Of a stretch of DNA of 34,990 nucleotides, positions 14,886-23,087 are shown piece by piece; position 1 is the stretch's first letter, and each line of letters starts with the position of its first letter. The notes under the pieces are model-generated. The model had not been told where the DNA came from. It did no database searches and saw only the letters and a program-made list of their open reading frames with translations. The position numbers were made by a program, and so were the translations under genes. This stretch comes from Methylococcaceae bacterium (GTDB lineage: Bacteria > Pseudomonadota > Gammaproteobacteria > Methylococcales > Methylomonadaceae): contig SPJS01000252.1 of assembly GCA_006844705.1 (NCBI GenBank), forward strand, positions 1 to 34,990. Reading direction: 5' to 3'.

Positions 14886-17531
14886 TCAGAACATATAGCT
14901 CCAGTTCAGGGTGAGTGCACCGTCACGTTCACGTTGATAGCCATTTACATCATCTACCAGCGGTTGCAGCCATTCAAAGCTGAGTTGATTTCCTGCAAAG
15001 TTACCTTTAGGCGCAGTGACAGTAATGCCCAGTCCCAAATCCCAGTATTCACCACCGTAATTACTCGGATAATCCATGGTGCCGACGCTGATTTGTTGGT
15101 CACGTTCTTCATAACGGCCTCGCAGATGGCCTCTGCTGGTATAGATACCTCTCACTGAAGCGCTTAACCAGTCGGTAAATTGATAGCCACCCCAGGTGGT
15201 GCCCTGCACTATATCGCCAAAGGTAAATCCCTGGTCATTTTTGCCTATACGTTTGGTGGCATTAAATTGCGCTCCCCAGGAAAACGCATGCCATTGTCCG
15301 GTGTAGGTCAAGCTGGGGCGGAAATCCCAGGTGCCGCTTCCCACCTGCATGCCGTAATGGATATAGCCCAATGCAAAACCATGTGCTCCACGCAGAGAGA
15401 AATCAGATTCTCCAGTGGGCGCATTGAACCCCAGGCTCATATGAACGTGGTGATGATCATTATTGAACAGTTTGAACATGGCAAATAAACCGGTATCCCC
15501 TAATCCCCCGGTGATATGTTCGTGCCGTGTATGACTGATAGCAACACCTTGACGGGTTGATATTTCACTCCCATGTGGTGGTTTTCCTTCCAGTTCTCGC
15601 ATATTCATACTCTTATCAACCAGCTGTGGCATCACCATCAGGGTTAACCAGTCGGTTGGCGCATACATAATATTAAACATATGCATGTGCATGGCCATAT
15701 CCGTAGGGGCAACATGGCAGACTTCGCCTTCACAACCATTATTTACTGTTTGAATATCGCTAACGGCCTGGGTGCCATGTAACAAATCGCCACTCATGTG
15801 CTGATAATGATAACGATAGCCAAACATCCACTGTCCGCTTTTCTCAAGCATATGCCCAAACATAACGCCTGCCGGTAAAGGCGTTCCATGCCTTGTATGG
15901 TCATGCGCAGTATTATCGTCTACCAGGCCGCGACCCAATTGCGAGAGTTGTACGTTTAGCGTGGCATTCGCAGCATAAAAATCAAAATCCGCATAACCAC
16001 CTTCACCATCACCACCTAATTTTAGTTCGCCCTGGTGGGTATAGTATTCAAATCCGGCTTCCAGGCTCACACCTTTGGCAAATTGCTTTTTTAACACCAG
16101 GCCACCACTGATTGCACCAAAGCCGGATAAGCGATGGTCACTGGAAAAGTGGTCCGGTAATTCAGGTGAAGCTTCTCTGAACACCAGGAATGGCGTGTAA
16201 AAATCAGCTTCGCTTTGTGAGTAATAGCGGATACGTGGTGTCACGCTCCAACCAAAACCCAGTGCTTGTATCCATTTGCTCTCCAGGGTATGTGTATGAA
16301 TCCCCCAGTCATCATGGGTGAATTGATAGTTCACATGCAATGAGGCATCCAGGGTTTCTATATGTTGTGCTACCCGGGCCTCCCAAACCAGTTGGTTGCG
16401 TTCCAAAGGCCGTCTCTCTATAAACGCAGCGGTCTTGTTTATCCGCAGCACGCTCACTCCTGGCGCACCCTGCAAATCATAGAACGTCATTACCGCTTTA
16501 TAGGGGTTGCTCATATAACCTTGGCTATACGTGTATTTTAATCCCAGATTAGCCACCGTATTTTTGCTTAATACCTGCGTCAAACCGATATTAAAACCCC
16601 AATCCTGACGTCTGCCGCGAATGCGTCTTGTGTTAGCATCCTCATCGAATTCAATAGAAAAGCCGTAGGCATCATCATTTTCTTCCAACCCGAAGGAACT
16701 GGTGCTCGGTAAAAATGTGTAGGCATTTGCATGATGATCTATCAATGCATTTGTTGCACTGCTGGTATAGCTTAATCCAACATCAACACTGGTGAGCTTT
16801 TGGTTAAAATCAAATCGACCTCCCATATTATAAAAACGGGATTCATAATCCCGTTCTACAGAGATACCGCCCCCCACAGTCAATGCCATCGTGTCCCATT
16901 CGTAACTCAGTGAAAAATCACCCTGTCGTCGGGTTTCCGGCGATGCCTGCGCCATGGTATGTGCCAACTCGGTGTCATCCCGGGTGTTAACGAAGCCGGG
17001 TAAACTAAAGTCTATAAACCCCAGCTGGGGATTTAAGTCCTGATCAAACCATAAGTTGGAATTCGACAATGTCGAGATTAAAGGTGATGCCCCGGTCACC
17101 ACCCCGTCAACAAAATACAAACCATCTGGCCCGCCAATAGAATTACTGACACCATTGCCGCCAAAAACCGCGGGTGCTGTGGCCACCGGTGTGGCGCCCG
17201 CCCAGGTATCCTGGCTGAAATTTGCAGTAAAATTCAGACGATCAGTGAACGCCGCTTTAATGCTGGTCAGTAAACTGTCCGCTTCTATCGGTTTAAAATG
17301 CTGTGGAACATTGATTTTATTGGGTCTCGCAGGGTCGCTGATTACTTCAACAGAATTAACATGACGTTCGCCCTCCTGATAACGACCATATTGCACCGCA
17401 ACCTCTACCTCTTCAACCGCACTGGCCGTTGCAGGAAGCACGCCGGGCAACAATAACGCCGCCGTCTGCAACGCTCCCAAAGAAGAGTTGCTGCCTGTTA
17501 CCGCGCGCTTGGGTACATTAATAACAGCCAC
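14886..17531 (-). CDS. DUF3570 outer-membrane protein with second beta-barrel domain, 881 aa
   Basis: The start chosen is GTG at 17531, with a perfect AGGAGG 5 nt upstream, giving MAVINVPKRAVTG and a signal-like segment ending ATASA; the frame stays open to 17708 but that would lie inside the DUF4266 gene. The N-terminal half carries DUF3570 features (HVNSVEVISDPARPNKINVP, FSQDTWAGATPVATAPA). The C-terminal ~330 residues, from about HGTPLPAGVMFGHML, resemble His/Met-rich outer-membrane 'transporter' (MetA-pathway/phenol-type) barrels. The protein ends in Phe (LNWSYMF), as outer-membrane proteins do. DUF3570 proteins are typically about half this length, so this appears to be a fusion. It overlaps DUF4266 by 14 nt. 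Confidence 0.85.
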   Translation of the reverse strand: MAVINVPKRAVTGSNSSLGALQTAALLLPGVLPATASAVEEVEVAVQYGRYQEGERHVNSVEVISDPARPNKINVPQHFKPIEADSLLTSIKAAFTDRLNFTANFSQDTWAGATPVATAPAVFGGNGVSNSIGGPDGLYFVDGVVTGASPLISTLSNSNLWFDQDLNPQLGFIDFSLPGFVNTRDDTELAHTMAQASPETRRQGDFSLSYEWDTMALTVGGGISVERDYESRFYNMGGRFDFNQKLTSVDVGLSYTSSATNALIDHHANAYTFLPSTSSFGLEENDDAYGFSIEFDEDANTRRIRGRRQDWGFNIGLTQVLSKNTVANLGLKYTYSQGYMSNPYKAVMTFYDLQGAPGVSVLRINKTAAFIERRPLERNQLVWEARVAQHIETLDASLHVNYQFTHDDWGIHTHTLESKWIQALGFGWSVTPRIRYYSQSEADFYTPFLVFREASPELPDHFSSDHRLSGFGAISGGLVLKKQFAKGVSLEAGFEYYTHQGELKLGGDGEGGYADFDFYAANATLNVQLSQLGRGLVDDNTAHDHTRHGTPLPAGVMFGHMLEKSGQWMFGYRYHYQHMSGDLLHGTQAVSDIQTVNNGCEGEVCHVAPTDMAMHMHMFNIMYAPTDWLTLMVMPQLVDKSMNMRELEGKPPHGSEISTRQGVAISHTRHEHITGGLGDTGLFAMFKLFNNDHHHVHMSLGFNAPTGESDFSLRGAHGFALGYIHYGMQVGSGTWDFRPSLTYTGQWHAFSWGAQFNATKRIGKNDQGFTFGDIVQGTTWGGYQFTDWLSASVRGIYTSRGHLRGRYEERDQQISVGTMDYPSNYGGEYWDLGLGITVTAPKGNFAGNQLSFEWLQPLVDDVNGYQRERDGALTLNWSYMF

Positions 17532-17739
17532 AGCCACCTCCTGTGCCTCCACTTCCGCTGGGCGGGGCCGCTTCACGACTACTGTAACTATGATTATGAA
17601 AAAAAGTCTGTGACGGAAAGGGAGATAAAGCCATATCAGGCCTGGATAAATTGCCTCTCTCCCAGGGTTCGACATGCGCACAGCCAGACAATACGGATAA
17701 GCCCGCAACCAAGAGAAATATAACTGCTGCTTTCTTCAT
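17518..17739 (-). CDS. DUF4266 lipoprotein, 73 aa
   Basis: A small lipoprotein with a lipobox LSGC (Cys about 20) followed by AHVEPWERGNLSRPDMA and a C-terminal SSREAAPPSGSGGTGGGCGC segment. The PWERG..L..P.M core and the Gly-rich GCGC end are the DUF4266 signature. The family regularly accompanies DUF3570 proteins and probably works with them at the outer membrane; its biochemical role is unknown. The DNA encoding its Gly/Cys tail also carries the AGGAGG ribosome binding site for the next gene. Confidence 0.9.
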   Translation of the reverse strand: MKKAAVIFLLVAGLSVLSGCAHVEPWERGNLSRPDMALSPFPSQTFFHNHSYSSREAAPPSGSGGTGGGCGCY

Positions 17740-17848
17740 GAAATAAACAATAGCGCCTTAATTGGGTCAGGGAGGAAGTAATTGCATTTACAAGCCATTG
17801 AATAATGAATACTGTTTTTTAATCTGAAAAAGCAAACACTGTCCACCC

Positions 17849-18364
17849 TCATTCTTCAAGCAATTGTTTTAGCGTTGCCTGAACAGATTCTGTTTCATTC
17901 TTTTTAAAACCGAGATGGACATAGCGGACGTTTCCCTGTTTATCCAGTAAATAAGAAGAAGGCATGGCCTGGACAGCAAAATGGCGTGCACAATCGCGAT
18001 GATGATTATCAAATGCCACCATAAAATCAGCATGATGCCGACGCAAAAAGTGGGCGACATCTTCCGGGTTGTCATCCAGATTAACTGCAATTACGGTCAG
18101 ACCCTGTGCCTGATATTGCGCGTGCAATGCATTCATAAAAGGAAATGACTTTATACAAGGCGGGCACCAGGACGCCCAGAAATCTACATATACAACTCGC
18201 CCAAGGTAGTCGTCTAACTGAACATCAATCTGATGTTGATTGCGTAACGTACAGCTCTTTCTTTCTTCGCTCGCGTAATTTGCATAGGCCATGTTACAAC
18301 ACATAAAATAAGCAACTATTAATGGCGTAATGCAAATTAAAGAGTGAACTTTTATTGTTTTCAA
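17849..18364 (-). CDS. TlpA-like thiol-disulfide oxidoreductase, 171 aa
   Basis: An exported thioredoxin-fold protein. After a signal peptide (about 1-28, ending AYA) comes VDFWASWCPPCIKSFPF with the CPPC active site (about residues 68-71), then VIAVNLDDNPEDVAHFL, a cis-Pro region AMPSSYLLDKQGNVRYVH and a C-terminal helix. Such proteins usually reduce periplasmic disulfides or mature c-type cytochromes. It starts 8 nt after the upstream small exported protein and lies before the Cys-rich DUF4266 lipoprotein, a possible client. Confidence 0.9.
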   Translation of the reverse strand: MKTIKVHSLICITPLIVAYFMCCNMAYANYASEERKSCTLRNQHQIDVQLDDYLGRVVYVDFWASWCPPCIKSFPFMNALHAQYQAQGLTVIAVNLDDNPEDVAHFLRRHHADFMVAFDNHHRDCARHFAVQAMPSSYLLDKQGNVRYVHLGFKKNETESVQATLKQLLEE

Positions 18365-18372
18365 ACGCCCTC

Positions 18373-18816
18373 TCAGTCCTGAATTAATAAAGCATCATTT
18401 GAATTGACTTGATGACCTGCAGCATCTTGACAAATATACTCAATTGCATAGGATCCGGCCACCTTATCTGTTTGATAGGCAAACATGTAATACTGCCCCG
18501 CGCCTTGTGCCAGCGTTACACTCGGGCCAAATTCGGTGCCTGATTGCTCTAAATCGCTAACGGTTTGTATCCTTTCGTTTTTAAACAAGGTGACGCTCAT
18601 AATTCCACTATTAAACGTGGTGTCAGCAACCTGAACGAATAACCTGGTTGTTGGAGCTGGGCAGTTAACTGTTAATACTTGAACCTGCCGAGCGACCCCA
18701 TTACCTGACGAATCCAGCATGCGACCGTGATATACATTTGCATGGGCTGTTTGACTCAATGCAAATCCCGATAAAACTGAGAATGTTAGTAAACCTGCGT
18801 TAATCATTTTTTTCAT
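18373..18816 (-). CDS. Small exported protein of unknown function, 147 aa
   Basis: Signal peptide ending AHA, mature protein about 120 aa beginning NVYHGRM. Conserved with its upstream neighbour are two cysteines (NCPAPTTRLFVQVAD and YICQDAAG), the string GIMSVTLFKN, VSDLEQ and GAGQYYMFAYQT. The two are clearly tandem paralogues. The fold looks beta-rich with one disulfide. It is part of the ApbE/DUF3570 operon, followed 8 nt later by the TlpA-like gene. No named family is recognised. Confidence 0.75.
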   Translation of the reverse strand: MKKMINAGLLTFSVLSGFALSQTAHANVYHGRMLDSSGNGVARQVQVLTVNCPAPTTRLFVQVADTTFNSGIMSVTLFKNERIQTVSDLEQSGTEFGPSVTLAQGAGQYYMFAYQTDKVAGSYAIEYICQDAAGHQVNSNDALLIQD

Positions 18817-18852
18817 AATTCTCTACCTGAATGTTATGTAACTTCGTATTGG

Positions 18853-19305
18853 CTAAGGTTGAATTACTTCAGCAAGGCCAGATTCCACTTCAGAACCGCC
18901 AGCATCTTCACAATGATATTGAATTCTATATATTGCTGAAATGTTGCCGGTAAGTGCAGTTTGGCTTGCGATTATATAGTAGTTGCCTGCGCCTGCATGA
19001 AGTCTAATGCTCGGCCCATAATCATTGGCCTGTTGCTCCAGGTCACTGACTGTCACCGCCTTATCGTCTTTAAAGACAGTGACACTCATAATCCCTTTAT
19101 TGATAGCATCATCCGAAACTTCAACATACAAGCGTGCGGTTGGTGCGCTGCAAGTATGCCTCAGCAATGTATTTTGACGTGCTCCTCCTCCAAAAATATC
19201 AAACATATTTCCACTATATATATGGGCATATGACATGTGAGATATCAGTGTTGAAACCATAAAAAGGCTACACGATAGTATTGTTTTAATAAATGTATTG
19301 TTCAT
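18853..19305 (-). CDS. Small exported protein, mature N-terminus HIYSG, 150 aa
   Basis: Preferred start ATG at 19305 (GGAG upstream), giving a signal peptide that ends MSYA and a mature start HIYSGNMF. The body matches the downstream paralogue: TCSAPTARLYVEVSD, GIMSVTVFKDDKAVTVSDLEQ, GAGNYYIIASQTALTG, YHCEDAGG. Two cysteines are conserved. The frame is open further to 19386, but that adds a non-signal leader. An N-terminal His with conserved downstream His/Asp could bind metal; this is inference. Confidence 0.75.
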   Translation of the reverse strand: MNNTFIKTILSCSLFMVSTLISHMSYAHIYSGNMFDIFGGGARQNTLLRHTCSAPTARLYVEVSDDAINKGIMSVTVFKDDKAVTVSDLEQQANDYGPSIRLHAGAGNYYIIASQTALTGNISAIYRIQYHCEDAGGSEVESGLAEVIQP

Positions 19306-19382
19306 TCTGCTGACTCCGTTACCAGGCATTGTGCCTTTGTAATATGTTGAGTTAATTGACTTTAAATAAATGACAGTATTTA

Positions 19383-20123
19383 TCAATGACTCAAATATAC
19401 CCTGTGTTCAGATGCGTTTGAGTTGAAGCGTTTTCCAAGTGAAACCAGGGAAATCAAAATAGCGCCAAACATCCATAATACAATGCCGGGGAGAGGAATC
19501 TTTTCCGGTTCAACTGTGGAGGTAAACTCGGCCACATGGGAACCTGATATATTTAACGTGTAGTTATGCGGGTAACTATTATTACTGAACTGCTCACTGC
19601 CATGGTTACCGGAAGCAATTGAATCACCTGCGTTATCTGCAAAGGTATCATTAATCGTACCATTGACCGTAATCAAGTACACGCCTGCTGCCAAACCTGA
19701 CAGCGTTACTCCCGGATCAGGTGTTCCGGTTGGAAATAAACTATTGGCATCAAAGCCGTTTTTTACGCTGATGCCGAAACTGTTTTGTGACGAGTTTTCT
19801 GAGGGACGGGGGGAATTATAGACTCTTCTGACCAGCGCCCAATCTGAATTCAGCGTTTGAGAAGCGCCGCCCCAGCCAGAATCATTGGGTTGGTTTGATG
19901 CGGAAGGCGTATCTTTTTTCTTCCAGACAACCAGCGATGCATCAAACCCGTTCGTTAACGTGTCCATAATAATCGTTACATCGCCAGCACTGGTGTTTTC
20001 AAATAGATACGCCTCAACATCATTAGCTTGTTGGTGCACTGCATTTATAGACAAGGTTTCAGCCTTGACACTGGATATTGCAAGTAAGAGTACGCCTCCA
20101 GCAATAAACATTTTATTTAGCAT
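19383..20123 (-). CDS. PEP-CTERM-like exported protein, 246 aa
   Basis: Start at 20123 (RBS AGAGGAAAC) gives signal peptide MLNKMFIAGGVLLLAISSVKA. The body has EAYLFENTSAGDVTIIMDT, GFDASLVVWKK and a GLAAGVYLITVNG segment like the pre-peptidase-type beta domains found in other PEP-CTERM proteins (DVUA0089-like). The C-terminus is a sorting-type tail, KIPLPGIVLWMFGAILISLV, followed by basic residues. It is the first gene of the long minus-strand operon, 144 nt downstream of a predicted sigma-54 start. The open frame to 20282 is rejected as it would start upstream of that transcript. Confidence 0.82.
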   Translation of the reverse strand: MLNKMFIAGGVLLLAISSVKAETLSINAVHQQANDVEAYLFENTSAGDVTIIMDTLTNGFDASLVVWKKKDTPSASNQPNDSGWGGASQTLNSDWALVRRVYNSPRPSENSSQNSFGISVKNGFDANSLFPTGTPDPGVTLSGLAAGVYLITVNGTINDTFADNAGDSIASGNHGSEQFSNNSYPHNYTLNISGSHVAEFTSTVEPEKIPLPGIVLWMFGAILISLVSLGKRFNSNASEHRVYLSH

Positions 20124-20277
20124 AATGTTTCCTCTTAATATTTTATTAATCAGGTTTACATTTTTCCTGCTGACTGAAAAACACAAACGCTGTGAAAAAA
20201 CGACATTAGCTTGGCTTTGCAGCTTTTTTATAACCACACCAAGATCTTCGTTAACATTAACAACATAGGACAAAATA

Positions 20278-20293
20278 AGCATGAAGTATGCCA
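20278..20293 (-). promoter_or_regulatory. Sigma-54 (-24/-12) promoter for the ApbE/DUF3570 operon
   Basis: On the minus strand: TGGCATACTTCATGCT. It has TGGCAYR, exact 10-bp GG-to-GC spacing, and TGCT. The predicted start is near 20267. A 12-bp palindrome TGCTAATTAGCA (20377-20388) lies about 115 bp upstream, at a typical enhancer distance. Confidence 0.75.
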
Positions 20294-20482
20294 GTCAGGT
20301 TTGAGCTTAATTTGCCAATCTTCCCGGATTCATTAATACAGTCCACTGTAAAAACGATGGCTAATCTTGAAAATGTGCTAATTAGCAGACACAAACACAA
20401 TATAGCTCCGGCATATCACGCTATAGGAAAAATTAAATAACATAGTTTAATTTACACTGGTGTTTATGCGGGAACAGCAAGC

Positions 20483-20875
20483 ATGCCAAACTTTTTTGTT
20501 TTCAACTGTTTTGTCAACAATGCGGACCTCTTGGAGCAGAGGACAGGTTGCTCTACCCGTTATGTTCAAGCTGAAACATTGCCAGTACAACACTGCTGAT
20601 ATGTGCATCAGTCTGTTGGCATTACAGTCTGGCCAGTCCGATGTTTAATGCAAGGTTATCCGACATTATGGCTGGAAAATGCGTCAATAAATACCGCTGG
20701 CTGTTCGGTTATTGTGTACGCTTTACCCAAAACATAACGCCTGCAACAAGCAGGTCATCTCAAATTTATCAGCGAAGAAGATATGATCGGTACAATTAAT
20801 CGAATACGTCAGTTCACACCACTACAGCAAGATCCTTATTTTCAAAAGCCCACCCCGCTCAACGCGATGGGATAA
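20483..20875 (+). pseudogene. Possible decayed ORF, 131 codons with two in-frame stops
   Basis: One frame from ATG at 20483 to TAA at 20875 reads through protein-like sequence (MPNFFVFNCFVNNADLLEQ at the start, ISEEDMIGTINRIRQFTPLQ near the end) but is broken by TGA and TAA. Other plus frames between 20878 and 21173 overlap it loosely. I do not recognise the product. The 740-bp gap between two minus-strand operons otherwise holds only the sigma-54 promoter. Confidence 0.3.
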
Positions 20876-21033
20876 GTATGGGACAGGACTTGCAGTTAAC
20901 TGAATTCTATCGCGCCAGTAAACAAACTAAGCAGGCCAGGCAAAGCTTCCTGATATTTCAAAGAGAATACAAAGCATGGCGCCAATTAATGTCAACATCA
21001 CCCTGGAACGTTATTCTGCCAACGGCTACATGC

Positions 21034-22569
21034 TTAACTGTAATCAAATTCATCAAGAAAGGGGTGCAACACACTTTCTATTGCCTCGTATTCACTCGCA
21101 TAATTTTGCCATCGGCCCACTGAGGAAGAATATAAAGGTTGTGCAACCTGGCTGTAACTCGGGCTGGATATAACTTTGCCAAGCGCTTTTTTATGGAATT
21201 CGGTGACCGCCGGATCCCACGGCAAGCCAAGAAAATCAAACACTCGCGTGAACGTCGTTTCGAACTCAAAAACAGCATCTTCATAACGCAATTCCATATT
21301 CGCCATTGACAACCTGGGTTTTACTGTTAGCCACCAATCCATCACCTGCGCGTAGAACCGGGCGGTACTCTCCCATTTGTTAAGGTGCACAGTTGAGGGT
21401 GTTGGCGTCATCGTCTGCATAATACAACTTAAACACACATCACGAGGATCACGAATCAGAAAAATCAGTTTGGCATCGGGAAAAATGACGTTTATAAAGC
21501 CCAGGTCGATGCTGTTCATTGTCGTTTTATCCAAAAACAGTTTCTCATCGCAGGCATCGCCATATAATGCTTTTGCCTGTTGCCAATAAAATTCCCGCAG
21601 TTGCTTGATGTTATCAATATCAAGCTGATCCAGCTTGTTTACCACCTTCGCACTCCCGTCAGAGATTCCCAGCCTTCGCCTCATTTCATTTATTGTCTTG
21701 ATCAGTAAATCACTTTCATCGGCAACAAATACCTGTGGATGAGCGCCTAGAACCTCCTGCGTCAACGTCGTTCCTGTGCGCATAAAACCAACCACGAACA
21801 CCGGTGCAGGGTGAGCATCAGCAAAATTTTCATCTTGCAATTTCCCCACCACGTCCAGGCTAAACCCGGTTTTATACTCAGTCAACATGTTGGGAACATA
21901 TGTGGCATCTTGGCGTTGAATTTGTGGTATGCGTTCAGAAATCTTCCCGGCCGCATGTAAATGCCCAAATACCTGATCAAACACTTTCATTTTATCCAGC
22001 AATCTGGCGAGTTCCTTATGAACACGGAATTTTTCCTCAGGTTTCAACAATGGATTCTCAAGCAACTTTTCCAACCTTTTTCTCGCTCGCTCAAATTGGC
22101 CATCATTTATTTCCAGCGTGCCCACCAGGAGTGTCAAAACAGAATTATCCGGTACCAACGACAAGGCTTTTTTTCCGGCAGATAACGCCGGTTTCTTTTG
22201 ATTCAGCCGCATATGTGACAAGGCCAGCAGTTGATAACCTCGTCCCACTGCACCATTGAGTTTTAATGCCTGCTTACATAATGTCAATGAGCCCTGGTAA
22301 TCCTCCCAATGCTGCATTTGATCAGCCAAGTCCAGCACCAGCTTAATATCACGCGTTTTTTTGGCTTTCTTCAACAAAATTTGCCCGGAAATGCCTAAAT
22401 ACTCAAAACCTTCCGACTTGTACCCCAACCAACACAATGATTGTCCCAAACAGGCATTCGCCTGCGCATCCTTGGGCGATTCTTTGACAGCCTTGCGAAA
22501 CCACTCAACGGATTCAGCAAGTTTTTTATGTTGTACGGCCTGTTGGCCAAGTCTCATATAATCGTTCAT
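21034..22569 (-). CDS. TPR-sulfotransferase fusion protein, 511 aa
   Basis: A paralogue of the protein at 12423: TPR repeats in the first ~220 residues, then a PAPS-dependent sulfotransferase domain with VVGFMRTGTTLTQEVLGAHP and LIRDPRDVCLSC. Both also share DKTTMNSIDLGFI (DKTTLNLIDLGLI in the other) and a C-terminal SPSYSQVAQPLYSSSVGRW. The start MNDYMRLG at 22569 is preferred; a TTG at 22599 would add ten residues without a good ribosome binding site. It is cytoplasmic and apparently monocistronic. The acceptor is unknown, though surface polysaccharide or exported proteins are plausible given the context. Confidence 0.88.
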   Translation of the reverse strand: MNDYMRLGQQAVQHKKLAESVEWFRKAVKESPKDAQANACLGQSLCWLGYKSEGFEYLGISGQILLKKAKKTRDIKLVLDLADQMQHWEDYQGSLTLCKQALKLNGAVGRGYQLLALSHMRLNQKKPALSAGKKALSLVPDNSVLTLLVGTLEINDGQFERARKRLEKLLENPLLKPEEKFRVHKELARLLDKMKVFDQVFGHLHAAGKISERIPQIQRQDATYVPNMLTEYKTGFSLDVVGKLQDENFADAHPAPVFVVGFMRTGTTLTQEVLGAHPQVFVADESDLLIKTINEMRRRLGISDGSAKVVNKLDQLDIDNIKQLREFYWQQAKALYGDACDEKLFLDKTTMNSIDLGFINVIFPDAKLIFLIRDPRDVCLSCIMQTMTPTPSTVHLNKWESTARFYAQVMDWWLTVKPRLSMANMELRYEDAVFEFETTFTRVFDFLGLPWDPAVTEFHKKALGKVISSPSYSQVAQPLYSSSVGRWQNYASEYEAIESVLHPFLDEFDYS

Positions 22570-22599
22570 TGCAAGGACAGAGATTAAACAAAGGGACAA

Positions 22600-23019
22600 A
22601 TCATCGCATTAAAAGCCCTTGGAATAAACTGTCTGTTACGGAAAACTAATCCAAGCACCAAGAAGCAAATTATATAAAAGTCAGAATGGAGCCTTATAAG
22701 GCATCTGGATCGCAAAACATCTGATTTGAAGACATGTTAACTATCATCAGCACCCGCGAAAATGATGTCTCATCAAAGTTAGTGTCCTAAACGCATTGGT
22801 GATGAGGGAAAGCTGCTTTAGCTCGATACCTAACATAATTGAGTGCCCTTCTACTAAATAGGGCATTTCACATAGTATAGAGTGATATCCCCAATATCCA
22901 CCCTATAAAGCATAGCCTCACCAAACCTGATAACCCAAACGCCTCTACTCAGTCTCAGTAGCAAAAGTAACGCGACACGAATCACCTCTGAATCATCACT
23001 TTACAGCGCTGGCGGAGCT
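22600..23019. other. Intergenic region, no gene seen
   Basis: Only short hairpins are visible, for example GTGCCCT/AGGGCAT around 22843-22866. No protein or RNA gene could be assigned. Confidence 0.5.
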
Positions 23020-23038
23020 GTTGTGGGAACTCCACAAC
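23020..23038. promoter_or_regulatory. Inverted repeat, candidate enhancer-binding site
   Basis: GTTGTGG-gaact-CCACAAC is a perfect 7-bp inverted repeat centred about 85 bp upstream of the predicted sigma-54 start at 23114, a typical position for a bacterial enhancer-binding protein such as a PrsR-type regulator. Confidence 0.45.
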
Positions 23039-23087
23039 AAACCGTCACAAGCGGGTACTTCCAGCTTAATAGTCTGGTTTTTAGTTA

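Noticed and set aside
17532..17708. Upstream extension of the DUF3570 frame to 940 aa
   Set aside because: It lies inside the DUF4266 gene, has no family content, and a perfect AGGAGG precedes the GTG at 17531.
20124..20282. Upstream extension of the PEP-CTERM frame
   Set aside because: The start at 20123 gives a clean signal peptide and ribosome binding site, and the extension begins upstream of the predicted sigma-54 transcript start.
20458..20495. AGCAAGCATGCCA as another reverse sigma-54 promoter
   Set aside because: The spacing between the GC and CC elements is too short for a -24/-12 promoter.
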